Positions 1 to 10,176 of a stretch of 64,000 nucleotides of DNA are shown in pieces; position 1 is the first letter of the stretch, and each line of letters begins with the position of its first letter. The position numbers and the translations under genes are program-made. Source of the DNA: Saliniradius amylolyticus (lineage in GTDB: Bacteria > Pseudomonadota > Gammaproteobacteria > Enterobacterales > Alteromonadaceae); the NCBI RefSeq assembly GCF_003143555.1, contig NZ_CP029347.1:2914001-2978000 (forward strand). Direction: 5' to 3'. The notes under the pieces are model-generated. The model made no database searches and had not been told where the DNA came from. It was given only the letters and a program-made list of their open reading frames with translations.

Positions 1-1531
1 AATCGACGACGAGGCTCGGGGTCCAGGCGTCCCAGGAGTTATCTACCGTCACATCATAACTGTCCACTCGGTTGCCGGCGAGGTCCGCATGCATATTATC
101 CCAGTTGTCGAAACGGCGCCCTGTGGCAAATGAGCGGAAATCCTTGCGATCTTCGCTCCAGCGCAGACCGGCGGTCATTCGCCATTGTTCGTTGAAGTTG
201 TAACTGAACTGACCAAACACAGCGTAACTGTCGTTCACACTCTCAGTTTCGTTATAGAGTTGCCCCGTTGTCGTACCCCAGGGCGTATGAAACCAGTAAT
301 CCACGGTCTCGTCACGCTCAATATCTTGTCGCATGTAGTAGGCGCCTACTTGCCAGTCATATTGCTCACCTTGACCGGCTAATCTTAACTCCTGACTGAA
401 CTGTGACGATTCTTCATTTTTGTTCTGATACCACATGTCATCGACCTGCAATGCAGCGACAGCATCGTCGTCTTCAACAGTGTTATTGGCCGGATCGCCC
501 CACGGGTCGAAAAAGACACTGGTATCCACAAAGCCCGCGGCCGCGTTTTCAAAGAAACTGAATTCATTGGCACGGTAAGCGGTGATGGAGGTTAGAACCA
601 CATTCCCCAGATCATAGTCAACTTTAGCACTCAGTCCTGCTACATCAGCATCCTCGTAACCATCAAACTGGTTGTTTGCATGACGCGGATCCGGACTGAT
701 AAAGGGCTGGTTACGGCCGGCACTATAGCTAATATGACGCACGGTCGGCACTGAGTCAGACTTCGAAATATCCGCGCTGAGTAGCACTTCTAGATCGTCA
801 GAAGGGGTAAACAACAACTGTCCTCGGGCACTGTAACGCTGCAAGGTGTCGGCGTCATTACCGGTGTAAACATTCTTACCGAAGCCATCACGGTCAACCA
901 TGCTAAAGGCCAACTTACCGCCCACATCATCCGCAACACTGCCATTGACATAACCTTTGGCTTCTATCAGCCCATAATTGCCCACAGTTGCTTGCAAACG
1001 CCCTTCAGCAGGTCCTAATGAAGGTTTCTTGGTAATGAAGTTAATCGCACCACCAACCACATTTTTACCGTAGAGTGTTCCTTGCGGGCCACGCAATACT
1101 TCAATGCTGGCTAAATCAAACAAGTCAGTCGCTGCAGCCACTCCTCGGGAGATGTAGACACCGTCCACATAGACCCCTACCGCCGCACCAGCACCCGCAC
1201 TCTCAATATCGCTACCAATCCCGCGCATAAACAATTCAGGTTCAGCAGCATTGTATACATTCATCTGAAAGCCAGGTACCCGTTCAGCAATACCGCTGAG
1301 CTGATCAATTTTAGCGGCTTCCAAATCACTTCCACTAAACGCCGAGATGGCAATGGGCGTTTCTTGCAAACTTTCGACTTTGTGGCGAGCGGTAACCTCG
1401 ATGGTTTCAACCGCTTTTGCCTGGCCTTCCTGGTTCGTGTCAGCTTGCTGTGCATAAGCACCAGTGGACAATGCCACCGCCAAGCTCAAAGCTAGTGTAG
1501 TTGGATTAAATGATGGTGAGATGCGTTTCAT
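1..1531 (-). CDS. TonB-dependent outer-membrane receptor (C-terminus beyond window)
   Basis: Outer-membrane active-transport receptor energised by TonB. The reading frame stays open to the first base, so about 510 residues of the N-terminal part are present and the C-terminal barrel strands are missing. The start is ATG at 1529-1531 with AAGGAG six bases upstream. It opens with a signal peptide ending near ALSTGAYAQ, then a TonB-box-like VETIEVTA, then the plug domain with RGIGSDIESAGAG and VLRGPQGTLYGKNVVGGAIN, then barrel sequence. It diverges from kynU across 416 bp, so a role in taking up a kynurenine- or tryptophan-derived substrate is plausible but inferred; the ligand cannot be read from sequence. 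Confidence 0.93.
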   Translation of the reverse strand, partial: MKRISPSFNPTTLALSLAVALSTGAYAQQADTNQEGQAKAVETIEVTARHKVESLQETPIAISAFSGSDLEAAKIDQLSGIAERVPGFQMNVYNAAEPELFMRGIGSDIESAGAGAAVGVYVDGVYISRGVAAATDLFDLASIEVLRGPQGTLYGKNVVGGAINFITKKPSLGPAEGRLQATVGNYGLIEAKGYVNGSVADDVGGKLAFSMVDRDGFGKNVYTGNDADTLQRYSARGQLLFTPSDDLEVLLSADISKSDSVPTVRHISYSAGRNQPFISPDPRHANNQFDGYEDADVAGLSAKVDYDLGNVVLTSITAYRANEFSFFENAAAGFVDTSVFFDPWGDPANNTVEDDDAVAALQVDDMWYQNKNEESSQFSQELRLAGQGEQYDWQVGAYYMRQDIERDETVDYWFHTPWGTTTGQLYNETESVNDSYAVFGQFSYNFNEQWRMTAGLRWSEDRKDFRSFATGRRFDNWDNMHADLAGNRVDSYDVTVDNSWDAWTPSLVVD

Positions 1532-1947
1532 TATTGCTCCTTCCCCTGCTAGGGTTGAGATTTTTATGCTGCGGCCTGTGTTTAAACAAGCCTGTACACT
1601 TGTTGTACAACCAACCCTATGCGAGCCCATCATATAATAGAAATAGTTTGTTAACGCTTTGCTATAATAAAATTAACATACCATCACAGACAACCTCCCC
1701 CACAGTACATCAATGACCGGATTTCTACCGTCGTTCTGACTCAGGACACCCATCATTAATGACGGCACGAGAGCGTTAAAGGCCTAATTTATCCCACCTA
1801 CTATTCAACTCATAAGATACCTAGCCAGACACGATATATATTTAATTATATATCACTTAGCTTTATTGTTATTTTCTTCTCTTCTTACAAATTTCTAACA
1901 TGTCTCCATCGTGCTCAGGCACCCTGGAATAACTAAAGGTAGAGATT
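1532..1947. promoter_or_regulatory. Divergent intergenic region between TonB receptor and kynU
   Basis: AT-rich 416-bp spacer that must hold the promoters of both the receptor and the kynU operon. I see no credible gene in it. Its clearest element is the dyad at 1833-1854, listed separately. No convincing -35/-10 pair could be assigned to either gene. Confidence 0.6.
1833..1854. promoter_or_regulatory. 22-bp dyad, candidate operator of the kynU operon
   Basis: Arms GATATATA (1833-1840) and TATATATC (1847-1854) flank a 6-bp centre, giving a near-perfect 22-bp palindrome. It ends 93 bp before the kynU ATG. A dyad of the same length, with GATAT/ATATC ends and 16 of 22 identical positions, lies 95 bp before amnC at 13747-13768. 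A shared regulator, possibly the LysR protein at 13938, is inferred. Confidence 0.5.
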
Positions 1948-3186
1948 ATGACGCTAACTCTTGAACATGCGCGAAAACTGGATACATGGGACCCCCTAGC
2001 CAATATGCGCGATAAGTTCGCCTTAAACACCGGCGAAATCTATCTCGACGGCAACTCCCTCGGAGCAATGCCCAAAGCCGCCGTGAAACGAGCGGCCGAG
2101 GTCGTAGAAAATGAGTGGGGCAAGAGCTTGATCCAAAGTTGGAACAAGCATCAATGGTTCTCGCTGCCTCAGCGCATTGGTGACAAGATAGCCAGCCTAA
2201 TCGGCGCTGGCCAGGGCGAGGTTGTTTGTACCGACGCCACGGGCATCAACTTATACAAAGCTGTGGCCTGCGGTCTCAAACTCAACCCATCCCGCAAAGT
2301 CGTTTTATTGGAGGGCAGTAACTTTCCTACTAACAATTACATCGTGCAAGGGCTGGTGAAACAACTCGGGGATGACTATGAAGTACGCTTTGCTGAAGAC
2401 CATGAGTTTGATGACAACATTGATGAATCGGTGGCGGTTGTTTGCTTGACGCAAGTGCATTATAAGAGTGGTCGGAAGCTAGACATGGATGCCATAACCC
2501 GTCACGCACAGAGTAAAGGTTGTATAGTCATTTGGGACCTGTGCCACAGTGCCGGGGCCCTACCGGTCAATCTCAACCAGGCTAATGCGGATCTTGCCGT
2601 AGGTTGCACATATAAATACCTCAATGGTGGCCCAGGCAGCCCTGCCTTTATCTTTATGGCCAAACGCCACCACAACAAGGTCGAGCAACCTCTGAGCGGC
2701 TGGTGGGGCCACCAGGCTCCTTTCGATTTCAAACGCGACTATCAGGCCGGACAAGGCATCAATCAGTTACTGACCGGTACTCAGGGAATCCTGAGTCTGG
2801 CGGTTGCAGAGGTCGGTGTCGATCTGATGTGCCAGGTCGATATGCAACAACTCAGAGCCAAATCGCAAAAGTTAACCCAACTGTTTATTGACTTGGTCGA
2901 GCAAGAATGCGCTGGCTATGGTTTTTCGCTCGTTAGCCCAAGAGACCCTGAGCTGCGAGGCAGTCAGGTGGCCTTCGCCCATGAACATGGTTATCCGATT
3001 GTACAGGCCTTAATCGCAGCAGGTGTTGTGGGCGACTTTCGCGCACCGGACATACTGCGATTTGGTTTTGCGCCTCTCTACAACAGTTACGAGGATGTCT
3101 GGCATGCTGTGCAGCGCTTCAAAGACATTATGCAGAGCCAGCGCTGGCAGCAGCCTGAGTTTAATCAACGTCACGCCGTGACCTAA
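1948..3186 (+). CDS. kynU: Kynureninase
   Basis: PLP-dependent hydrolase that splits kynurenine to anthranilate, or 3-hydroxykynurenine to 3-hydroxyanthranilate, plus alanine, in the cytoplasm. At 412 aa it has the usual family length. It shows the fold-type I aminotransferase pattern: DGNSLGAMP near residue 35, VIWDLCHSAGALPV before the PLP site, and Schiff-base Lys223 in GCTYKYLNGGPG. The C-terminal part contains GDFRAPDILRFGFAPLY. The start has AAAGG upstream. It is first in a plus-strand run with a Na+ symporter, mhpF and mhpE. The 3-hydroxyanthranilate cleavage operon next door suggests that 3-hydroxykynurenine is the physiological substrate. No kynurenine monooxygenase or tryptophan dioxygenase is in the window. 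Confidence 0.96.
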   Translation: MTLTLEHARKLDTWDPLANMRDKFALNTGEIYLDGNSLGAMPKAAVKRAAEVVENEWGKSLIQSWNKHQWFSLPQRIGDKIASLIGAGQGEVVCTDATGINLYKAVACGLKLNPSRKVVLLEGSNFPTNNYIVQGLVKQLGDDYEVRFAEDHEFDDNIDESVAVVCLTQVHYKSGRKLDMDAITRHAQSKGCIVIWDLCHSAGALPVNLNQANADLAVGCTYKYLNGGPGSPAFIFMAKRHHNKVEQPLSGWWGHQAPFDFKRDYQAGQGINQLLTGTQGILSLAVAEVGVDLMCQVDMQQLRAKSQKLTQLFIDLVEQECAGYGFSLVSPRDPELRGSQVAFAHEHGYPIVQALIAAGVVGDFRAPDILRFGFAPLYNSYEDVWHAVQRFKDIMQSQRWQQPEFNQRHAVT

Positions 3187-3208
3187 ACCTTTTCTCAGCG
3201 GAGTCTTT

Positions 3209-4579
3209 ATGTCTGCCAACAGCAACGCACCCCAGTGGTCCTCTCAGTTTGCCTTCCTCATGGCCTCCATTGGCACGGCCGTGGGTCTGGCCAACATATG
3301 GCGCTTTCCCTATACCACGGGAACCAATGGTGGTGGAGCCTTCGTCCTAATTTACATTGGCGCAGCCTTTGCCATAGCCATGCCAGTGCTGATCGCCGAG
3401 TTAATGGTAGGACGTCGCGGTAAACAGAGTCCACCGCAAGCCATTTCAAGCGTAGCCAATGAGTCAAAAGCCTCTGGGCTCTGGCGACACATGGGCAATA
3501 TGGGGGTCGTGGGTGCACTACTGGTGTTGTCATTCTATGCCATTGTCGGCGGTTGGACGATGGCGTATGTGCCTAAATTGCTCTCTGGTGAATTGGCCGG
3601 AGCCTCAGCACAAATGGTTAGTGATAGCTTCGATGCTTTACAGGCATCGGCCACTACTGTTCTGACTTGGCATATTGCCTTCCTGGTATTGGTGGTGTTT
3701 ATCTCCTGTGCCGGTTTGGCATCGGGAGTTGAGCGATTGGTCAAACTAGTGATGCCGCTCTTGTTTGTCATGCTGGTGTTACTGGTGATCTACGCCGCCA
3801 ACATTGGTGATTTCTCTGCCGCGTTGGACTTTCTGTTTACACCCGACTTTTCCAAAATAACCCCCGCCGTAACCCTTGAAGCAATAGGTCAAGCGTTTTT
3901 CTCTATCAGCGTCGGCCTCACTAACCTTATGGTGTATGGCGCGTACATGCAGCGTAAAACTCATATACCGCGCTCAGCGGCTGTCATTGTAACCGCCGAC
4001 ACCATCGTAGCTTTGCTGGCGGGCCTTGCCATATTCCCGATTATTTTTGCATTTGGCTTAGACCCCAATGCCGGCCCTGGCTTAGTGTTTGTCTCCTTGC
4101 CGGTTGCCTTTGCACAAATGGATGCTGGCAACATTTTGGGAGCGATTTTTTTCCTGCTGCTGTTCTTTGCCGCGCTGACCTCGGCCATTTGTATGCTCGA
4201 AGTGCCCACATCCTGGCTACAAAACCATACGCGTTTATCTCGCAGGCAAGCCAGCTTTCTGGCTGGCGTCGTTGCCTGGGCCCTCGGTATTCTATCGGCG
4301 CTATCGTTCAACCTCCTCAGCGATGTATACCCATTGACCATCATCCCTCTGTTTGCCGATATGACTTTTTTTGCGTTGTTTGACTATCTCACCGCCAATA
4401 TTGCCATGCCTCTGGGGGGAATCCTGGTGGTCATGTTTGTCGGCTGGGCGATGAAAACCGAATACTCCAGTGAGGAACTGTGCATTTCGGAACATACCTT
4501 GGGTTTCCAATTATGGCTGTGGACTTCCCGTGTAATTGCACCTGTGGCTCTGGCCTGGGTGTTTATCTCCAGACTTTAA
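3209..4579 (+). CDS. Sodium-dependent transporter, NSS (SNF) family
   Basis: Inner-membrane Na+-coupled amino-acid symporter of the neurotransmitter:sodium symporter family, 456 aa with about 11-12 hydrophobic segments. The family signature is clear at the N-terminus: [20 protein letters not shown] in TM1, which forms the Na+ and substrate site in LeuT-like proteins. [10 protein letters not shown] matches the TM6 unwound region. It starts 22 bp after kynU with a CGGAG ribosome site and is followed by mhpF after 23 bp, so it is cotranscribed with kynurenine catabolism. Tryptophan, kynurenine or 3-hydroxykynurenine is therefore the inferred cargo; specificity cannot be read from sequence. Confidence 0.93.
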   Translation: MSANSNAPQWSSQFAFLMASIGTAVGLANIWRFPYTTGTNGGGAFVLIYIGAAFAIAMPVLIAELMVGRRGKQSPPQAISSVANESKASGLWRHMGNMGVVGALLVLSFYAIVGGWTMAYVPKLLSGELAGASAQMVSDSFDALQASATTVLTWHIAFLVLVVFISCAGLASGVERLVKLVMPLLFVMLVLLVIYAANIGDFSAALDFLFTPDFSKITPAVTLEAIGQAFFSISVGLTNLMVYGAYMQRKTHIPRSAAVIVTADTIVALLAGLAIFPIIFAFGLDPNAGPGLVFVSLPVAFAQMDAGNILGAIFFLLLFFAALTSAICMLEVPTSWLQNHTRLSRRQASFLAGVVAWALGILSALSFNLLSDVYPLTIIPLFADMTFFALFDYLTANIAMPLGGILVVMFVGWAMKTEYSSEELCISEHTLGFQLWLWTSRVIAPVALAWVFISRL

Positions 4580-4602
4580 GCGAGCCAATAGACGAGGTTT
4601 TT

Positions 4603-5487
4603 ATGCAACAAAAAATCAACGCTGTCATCATCGGTCCGGGTAACATCGGCACCGATCTGCTTTACAAGGCACTTCGCAGTCAACACATAAACCCAGTGCT
4701 AATGGTAGGCGTGGATGCCAGTTCTGAAGGCCTAAAGCGAGCCAAAAAACTGGGACTGGAGGTTGCCACCAATGGATTGGCGGAAGCAACCCAACAGTTA
4801 CAGGCACTGAATGTAAAAATCGCCTTCGATGCGACCTCAGCCTACGCCCACAGAGGCAACGCAAAACTACTGGCGGAACTGGGGATAAAGGCCGTCGATC
4901 TGACCCCAGCAGCGATGGGCCCCTTCTGTGTTCCATCTGTAAATCTACAGGAATTGGACCCGGCCCAGTGTGATAACGTGAATATGGTCACCTGTGGTGG
5001 ACAAGCCACAATCCCCATGGTCGCGGCCGTTAGCCAGATACAGAACGTGGATTATGCTGAGATTATTGCCACTGTATCCAGCCGTTCGGTCGGACCGGGA
5101 ACCCGCCAGAATATTGATGAGTTTACGCGCACCACTGCATCCGCCATAGAGTCTGTCGGTAAGGCCAACAAAGGCAAGGCGATTATTATCATCAACCCTG
5201 CCGAGCCACCTCTGATTATGCGCGACACGGTTCATTGCTTATGTACCGGTGCACCCGACCAACAGGCTATTACAGAGTCGGTTCATGCCATGCTGAGTAA
5301 AGTGCAAGCCTATGTGCCCGGATACCGGTTAAAAAATGGTCCGGTTTTTGACGGCAATAAGGTTTCTATCTATCTGGAGGTTGAGGGCCAGGGCGATTTC
5401 TTACCTCATTACGCCGGAAACCTGGACATTATGACCGCGGCCGCCCTGCACACCGCAGAACTCATCGCCCAGCAAGCCCTGGCTTAA
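4603..5487 (+). CDS. mhpF: Acetaldehyde dehydrogenase (acylating)
   Basis: Converts acetaldehyde, CoA and NAD+ to acetyl-CoA, the last step of meta-cleavage pathways. The family normally channels acetaldehyde from the partner aldolase in a heterotetramer. The protein is 294 aa from ATG 4603, which has GAGG six bases upstream; a longer frame from 4480 overlaps the transporter and lacks family similarity. It begins with the Rossmann motif [12 protein letters not shown], and the catalytic cysteine is expected in [14 protein letters not shown]. The C-terminal [20 protein letters not shown] is typical of MhpF/DmpF. It lies 11 bp before mhpE. Confidence 0.95.
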   Translation: MQQKINAVIIGPGNIGTDLLYKALRSQHINPVLMVGVDASSEGLKRAKKLGLEVATNGLAEATQQLQALNVKIAFDATSAYAHRGNAKLLAELGIKAVDLTPAAMGPFCVPSVNLQELDPAQCDNVNMVTCGGQATIPMVAAVSQIQNVDYAEIIATVSSRSVGPGTRQNIDEFTRTTASAIESVGKANKGKAIIIINPAEPPLIMRDTVHCLCTGAPDQQAITESVHAMLSKVQAYVPGYRLKNGPVFDGNKVSIYLEVEGQGDFLPHYAGNLDIMTAAALHTAELIAQQALA

Positions 5488-5498
5488 GGAGACAGACT

Positions 5499-6518
5499 AT
5501 GAAGTTAAACAATATCCCAGTTACCTTGCACGATATGAGTCTGCGCGATGGCATGCATGCCAAGCGCCATCAAATCAGTCTTGAGCAAATGGTCAGTATT
5601 GCTAAAGGCCTCGACGAAGCAGGCATGCCCTTGATCGAGGTCACTCACGGTGACGGTTTGGGCGGTAATTCTTTGAACTATGGCTTTGCGGCTCATAGTG
5701 ATGAGGCCTATTTGAGTGCCGTGATACCCGAACTGAAGCAGGCGAAAGTATCTGCTCTTCTGTTACCGGGCATCGGTACCGTTGATCATCTGAGGATGGC
5801 TCATGACTTTGGCGTCAGCACTATCCGGGTGGCCACCCACTGCACCGAGGCGGATGTCTCTCAGCAACACATTGGCTTGTCAGCAGAACTCGGACTGGAC
5901 ACTGTCGGATTTCTGATGATGGCTCATATGGTCAGTGCAGAAACACTGGTGGAGCAAGCCAAGCTCATGGAGTCGTACGGAGCAAATTGCATCTACTGTA
6001 CCGATTCAGCAGGCTACATGTTGCCCGATGAGGTTACCGCCAAGATTGACTTGATGCGCCAGCACCTCAAACCTGAGACTCAGATTGGCTTTCACGGACA
6101 TCATAACCTTGCAATGGGTGTTGCTAACTCACTGGCCGCTATTGAGGCTGGCGCGGCCCGCATTGATGGTTCCGCCGCAGGACTGGGAGCGGGAGCCGGC
6201 AATACACCGCTGGAAGTACTAGTTGCCGTTCTGGAACGCATGGGGGCCATTCATGGCATCGACCTCTATAAAATTATGGATGTCGCCGAAGATTTGATCA
6301 CTCCCATGATGGACCAACCCATTCGAGTCGATCGTGATTCCTTGACTCTCGGTTACGCCGGTGTTTACTCCTCGTTCCTGCTGTTTGCCAAACGCGCGGA
6401 AGCAAAGTATGGCGTGAGTGCCCGAGATATACTGGTCGAGCTGGGTAAGCGAGGGACAGTCGGCGGTCAGGAAGATATGATCGAAGACCTCGCTCTGGAT
6501 ATGGCTAAAGCTCGTTAG
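5499..6518 (+). CDS. mhpE: 4-hydroxy-2-oxovalerate aldolase
   Basis: Class II metal-dependent aldolase that splits 4-hydroxy-2-oxopentanoate into pyruvate and acetaldehyde and passes the latter to MhpF. At 339 aa it is of family length. It has the HMGL-like N-terminus [18 protein letters not shown], with the metal-binding Asp after LR, and the metal-ligand histidines in [15 protein letters not shown]. The C-terminal communication domain carries [17 protein letters not shown]. The start has AAGGAGA upstream. It is last in the kynU-transporter-mhpF-mhpE run and converges on the nbaD operon. Confidence 0.96.
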   Translation: MKLNNIPVTLHDMSLRDGMHAKRHQISLEQMVSIAKGLDEAGMPLIEVTHGDGLGGNSLNYGFAAHSDEAYLSAVIPELKQAKVSALLLPGIGTVDHLRMAHDFGVSTIRVATHCTEADVSQQHIGLSAELGLDTVGFLMMAHMVSAETLVEQAKLMESYGANCIYCTDSAGYMLPDEVTAKIDLMRQHLKPETQIGFHGHHNLAMGVANSLAAIEAGAARIDGSAAGLGAGAGNTPLEVLVAVLERMGAIHGIDLYKIMDVAEDLITPMMDQPIRVDRDSLTLGYAGVYSSFLLFAKRAEAKYGVSARDILVELGKRGTVGGQEDMIEDLALDMAKAR

Positions 6519-6822
6519 TCCCAAAGTTTCATAGCCCTGACAGGTTAGCATCGGCCGACCTGTCAGCGGCTCTCGCTTCACCCCCCCTCCTCCTTCCATA
6601 TTTACCTAAACCAGACAGACGCCAAGCGCCATAAACAACGCCGCCCCACAGAGTCACATCAAACTGGCAAGCCCTTTCACTTGCACCACACTGCAAACTC
6701 ACGACACGACTCCCCATTAAGGTGGTGGCCACGTCGTTATAGGCACGCATCTCTATGAAATAAGCCAAAAGGTGAAAGGAAAGACGATTAGCAGGCAGTG
6801 TTGGCCTAGGCATTCGGGAACA
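6519..6822. other. Convergent intergenic region, no gene seen
   Basis: About 300 bp between mhpE and the terminator of the opposing operon. It has one strong inverted repeat, CTGACAGGT (6537-6545) and ACCTGTCAG (6558-6566), just after the mhpE stop. That repeat could stabilise or terminate the mhpE transcript, but it has no T-run. A 94-codon minus-strand frame crosses the region without family resemblance or a ribosome site, and I do not call it. Confidence 0.55.
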
Positions 6823-6849
6823 ATAAAAAAGCCGGTTCTACAACCGGCT
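6823..6849 (-). terminator. Intrinsic terminator of the amnC-to-LVIVD operon
   Basis: On the minus strand the stem GCCGGTT / AACCGGC with a 4-nt loop is followed by TTTTTTATTG. It lies 25 bp after the stop of the LVIVD-repeat gene and ends the long minus-strand catabolic operon. Confidence 0.9.
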
Positions 6850-6873
6850 AATAGTTAAGTTGACGGATCCGAG

Positions 6874-8604
6874 CTACTCAGGTCGCGGTGGCCACGCCGA
6901 TTCAGGTGCTGCCAAGTGCGGAGTCCCTAGCAGCGGGCTAGACAAGGCATAGAAACCATGATTTGTGAATAACCAGAACAGATTTCGATCGTATTCCACA
7001 TGCACTGCATGGGAGAGATTGCCCATGGCGTAATCGACTACCTTGTCCGGCTCAAAGGGTGGCACAAAGTAGGCCGCAATTTCCGGCTTGTCTGGATTAG
7101 ACACGTCATAGACCTGTAAACCAGCATTGTAGAAATTAAACGGTAAAATTCCCTGCTTAGCCGTGCCCGGTTGGTGGTACGCACCTGTGCGCTTAGGTCC
7201 AAAACTGCCCCGGCGCTGACAAAAGTCTGTGAATGCTGCACCCTCTGGAGGCTGAGGACGCGGCATCACGCCTTTTTCCACGGGATTAGTCGGGTTACTC
7301 ACATCAATGATGTGAATATCCTTATAGGGCTCGTAGCAATCTTCATTCAGCGGATAGCCACTGAAGTAAACCAGCCCCGTCTCTTCTACCTGAGATACAT
7401 CAATGAAGTCGCCCTCAGTGCCGGCAATATTAGGAGGAAATTTTAAGCTTCCCACTACACGCATGTCCGTGGGGTCGCTGATGTCCACCACGTGAAAGCC
7501 CAAGCCGCCCATGGCTGCATAACCGTAGCGGGAATCTTTGCCTGGCAGGAATAAGGGCATACGCGCCCCCATCCAGGAAGTACGGTTTCCTGCCCGAGCA
7601 TCGGCCTTGAACACCGCCTCATGCTCAGGATCCCCGATGATTTGGCCAGGCACCGACAGCATATCCAAAAAGCGAGGGTTGGCGGGATCTGTCATATCCC
7701 AAGCTTGGTATCCGGCGCTGTAGAGGTCATTTGGATACTCGGTCAGGCCGTAGCGCTCGTCCGGCGCGGCAGCCACGTACATAATGCCATCACCATAGTA
7801 AGCGGGTATATCTCTGACGCCCGAGCCTTGTTGCTCACCCACTGGTGCATCGGGATGTAACACATCCGTTGTGCGTTCGGCCAGTAAGGTCCATTGATCT
7901 GGCAGTGGGCCCTTCATTTCATAAACTTTAAACCCTTTTAAGTGCGGGCTATTGCGAATGGCTTCCACCTTGTCAGGTTGGCGATATTTATCTCTTAACA
8001 AGCCAAAACGACGGACCTCATAGGCCTGAACCATCACATAATGCTGTCGTGATTCACTCCATTGAATAGAAGCTGCTCCCATCATTTCATCTTCCGGATA
8101 AGGGTTAACTTCCTCACCGGGGCCCTCTGCCCCCCAAGTGTGCCCCTTGGTGTGCAATAGCTCGACATTCTTGGGGTCTGTAATATCGAATACTTTCATA
8201 TCCCCGCGCACATATTGATAGAGATAACGCCTGCCATCAAAGTCAACCATGTTCTGCCAGGTATGGAACGGCTCTACCGTTATCGGGTAATAAGCTTCCA
8301 CTTTCATGTTATGGATATAAGTTTCTGTATCCCAATAGTCTAACTGCCCTTCAAAGGGGTGTTTGTCGTGCGACTCAGGCGTAGCTGTAGGATGCTTAAA
8401 GCTGCCATCTGGCTGCATACCATAGCTCCCCGAGGCAGGAGGGTTAGGCGTGCGATCATTCGCCATCGCTGCCTGCGCCTTAACCATTGGGTCTTTAATA
8501 TTCACCGGGGTGTCTTTACTGATATCCCAAGGACTGGCATGAGCAAGCCCTTGCAGACTCATTGCCACTCCCAAAGCAAGACTTGCTCGTTTTATTGATT
8601 TCAT
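6874..8604 (-). CDS. Secreted LVIVD-repeat (beta-propeller-like) protein
   Basis: Exported protein of 576 aa with a signal peptide ending near LQGLAHA and no catalytic family I recognise. Several segments match the LVIVD-repeat pattern of a predicted beta-propeller: MKVFDITDPKNVELLHTKG, AWDMTDPANPRFLDML, FHVVDISDPTDMRVVGSLK, IHIIDVSNPTNPVEKGV and LQVYDVSNPDKPEIAAYF. The start has TAGGAGT upstream. It is the last gene of the operon, 42 bp after nbaD and just before the terminator, so it is expressed with aromatic ring cleavage. A periplasmic or surface role in binding a substrate is only a guess; it could work with the TonB receptor. Confidence 0.8.
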   Translation of the reverse strand: MKSIKRASLALGVAMSLQGLAHASPWDISKDTPVNIKDPMVKAQAAMANDRTPNPPASGSYGMQPDGSFKHPTATPESHDKHPFEGQLDYWDTETYIHNMKVEAYYPITVEPFHTWQNMVDFDGRRYLYQYVRGDMKVFDITDPKNVELLHTKGHTWGAEGPGEEVNPYPEDEMMGAASIQWSESRQHYVMVQAYEVRRFGLLRDKYRQPDKVEAIRNSPHLKGFKVYEMKGPLPDQWTLLAERTTDVLHPDAPVGEQQGSGVRDIPAYYGDGIMYVAAAPDERYGLTEYPNDLYSAGYQAWDMTDPANPRFLDMLSVPGQIIGDPEHEAVFKADARAGNRTSWMGARMPLFLPGKDSRYGYAAMGGLGFHVVDISDPTDMRVVGSLKFPPNIAGTEGDFIDVSQVEETGLVYFSGYPLNEDCYEPYKDIHIIDVSNPTNPVEKGVMPRPQPPEGAAFTDFCQRRGSFGPKRTGAYHQPGTAKQGILPFNFYNAGLQVYDVSNPDKPEIAAYFVPPFEPDKVVDYAMGNLSHAVHVEYDRNLFWLFTNHGFYALSSPLLGTPHLAAPESAWPPRPE

Positions 8605-8646
8605 AAATGACTCCTAACAACTTGCCAGTTGACCGTTTTTAAGAAG

Positions 8647-9642
8647 TTATAGATTGAAGAATTCAGCGGCATTATTCGCCAGAATGCGAGATTTTACCGG
8701 CTCGCTGAGTTCTGGATGGGTCTTCACTAGTTCACCTATCACTTGTTCGCCGAGCGGGAACGGGTAATCCGAGCCAAGCATCACCCGCTCTGATCCCATA
8801 GTTTTGACCAAAAGCGACAACGCATCGGAGTGGAATACCGCCGAGTCCACATAGAAACGATCGACATAGCTCGAGGGCAAATGCGGACAGTCCTTGCGCA
8901 CAATATCCCGATGCTTCCAGGCATTATCGACACGGCCCAGCAGATACGGGAAGCTGCCGCCGCCATGAGCAAAACAGATTTTCAGGCTACGGGGTAAACG
9001 CTCAAAACCCCCGGATAGAATCAGTGACAATATAGACAGCTGCGTCTCGGCGGGCATTGCCACCAACCAGGGCAGCATATAATTGGGCATACGCTCGGGG
9101 GCCATCATGTCCCAGGGGTGGACCAGAACTGGCGCACCAATGTCCGCACAATGGTGGAGAAAGCGTTCGATCCCCTCGTCGTCAAGATTCTTCAGCCCCA
9201 CATGGTTACCAATCTGTACCCCGACATGGCCGTTTTGCATACAACGACTCACCTCTTCACATGCCGCGCCAATATCTTGCAGGGGCACCTGACAGAGGGC
9301 TTTTAAGCGCGCAGGTTCGGGCTGACAAATTTCAATGGCTTTGTCGTTAAGCCACTTCGCCAGCGTCAAAGCTTGCTCCACCGGGCGGTGATAGGCAAAT
9401 AACACTGGAGTCGCACAGATAATCTGGATATCTATCCCCAGCTCGTCCATATCTCTGAGACGCTTGCGGCTGTTCCAGCATGCATAAGTGATGGGGCGAA
9501 ATAGCTTACCATCGATCATAATATTGGCGCTTTCCGAGCTAACATGTTCAACTGAAGGCCAGCCACTGGAACCAAACTCGGCCGCAAAGTCCGGCACTTC
9601 TTCGGGAAAGAAGTGGGCGTGCATATCAATCACTTTATTCAT
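8647..9642 (-). CDS. nbaD: 2-amino-3-carboxymuconate-6-semialdehyde decarboxylase (ACMSD)
   Basis: Zinc-dependent non-oxidative decarboxylase of the amidohydrolase superfamily. It converts ACMS, the unstable product of 3-hydroxyanthranilate dioxygenase, to 2-aminomuconate semialdehyde and so competes with spontaneous quinolinate formation. At 331 aa it matches the family. It carries the N-terminal HxH zinc motif in DMHAHFFPEE, then VLVHPWDMM, the FAHGGGSFPYLLGR segment and GSDYPFPLG with the conserved Asp. The start lies 9 bp after the nbaC stop, with AGGAT upstream. Confidence 0.95.
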   Translation of the reverse strand: MNKVIDMHAHFFPEEVPDFAAEFGSSGWPSVEHVSSESANIMIDGKLFRPITYACWNSRKRLRDMDELGIDIQIICATPVLFAYHRPVEQALTLAKWLNDKAIEICQPEPARLKALCQVPLQDIGAACEEVSRCMQNGHVGVQIGNHVGLKNLDDEGIERFLHHCADIGAPVLVHPWDMMAPERMPNYMLPWLVAMPAETQLSILSLILSGGFERLPRSLKICFAHGGGSFPYLLGRVDNAWKHRDIVRKDCPHLPSSYVDRFYVDSAVFHSDALSLLVKTMGSERVMLGSDYPFPLGEQVIGELVKTHPELSEPVKSRILANNAAEFFNL

Positions 9643-9651
9643 GAAATTATC

Positions 9652-10167
9652 CTACTTCCCTGGATGCAATGCACCACAGGCATCGCAAGTACGTACCGTT
9701 TCGTCTTGCTGGAATGCCTTAAACAAAGGTGGCAAATCATCAACGATGGACTGCAACTCCACCTCCACTTCATGCAACAGGTGGTTACACTCTAAGCAAT
9801 ACCAGCGAAAGGCATCTTTTTTCCCTTTAGGGCGCTTAGGCTCAATGACCAGACAAAGGCTGTCTGCCTCTGGACGCTGAGGGGAGTGAGGGATATAAGG
9901 GGGTAATAGGAAAACATCTCCCTCCTTGAGTTCCAGCTTGTAGGGGCCATCTTCGCCCATAATATTAAGGTAAGCATTCCCTTTAAATTGGTAGAAAAAC
10001 TCTTCGACTGGATCGACGTGATAGTCATACCGTTCATTCGGCCCGCCTACCACAGTGCACATCATATCGGCATCTTCCCAGATCAGGGCGTTATTAACCG
10101 GCGGTTTGAGTTTTTCAGCGTTATCTTCCAACCACTTTTGAAAGTTAAAAGCTTTTAACGAGTTCAT
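9652..10167 (-). CDS. nbaC: 3-hydroxyanthranilate 3,4-dioxygenase
   Basis: Fe(II) extradiol ring-cleavage dioxygenase of the cupin fold. It opens 3-hydroxyanthranilate to 2-amino-3-carboxymuconate semialdehyde. At 171 aa it has the bacterial length. The iron ligands expected in this family are present as His50, Glu56 and His94 ([13 protein letters not shown] and PPYIPHSP). The C-terminal rubredoxin-like site of the bacterial enzyme is intact, with Cys124/Cys127 and Cys161/Cys164 as two CxxC pairs. AAGGAG precedes the start. It is followed 9 bp later by nbaD, which consumes its product. Confidence 0.97.
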   Translation of the reverse strand: MNSLKAFNFQKWLEDNAEKLKPPVNNALIWEDADMMCTVVGGPNERYDYHVDPVEEFFYQFKGNAYLNIMGEDGPYKLELKEGDVFLLPPYIPHSPQRPEADSLCLVIEPKRPKGKKDAFRWYCLECNHLLHEVEVELQSIVDDLPPLFKAFQQDETVRTCDACGALHPGK

Positions 10168-10176
10168 ATTGGCTCC

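Noticed and set aside
6537-6566. Inverted repeat after mhpE as an intrinsic terminator
   Set aside because: The 9-bp arms are perfect, but no T-run follows on either strand; I list it only as a possible 3' stabiliser.
6529-6813. 94-codon minus-strand frame after mhpE
   Set aside because: It overlaps the mhpE 3' hairpin and end, has no family resemblance or ribosome site, and lies in a convergent spacer.
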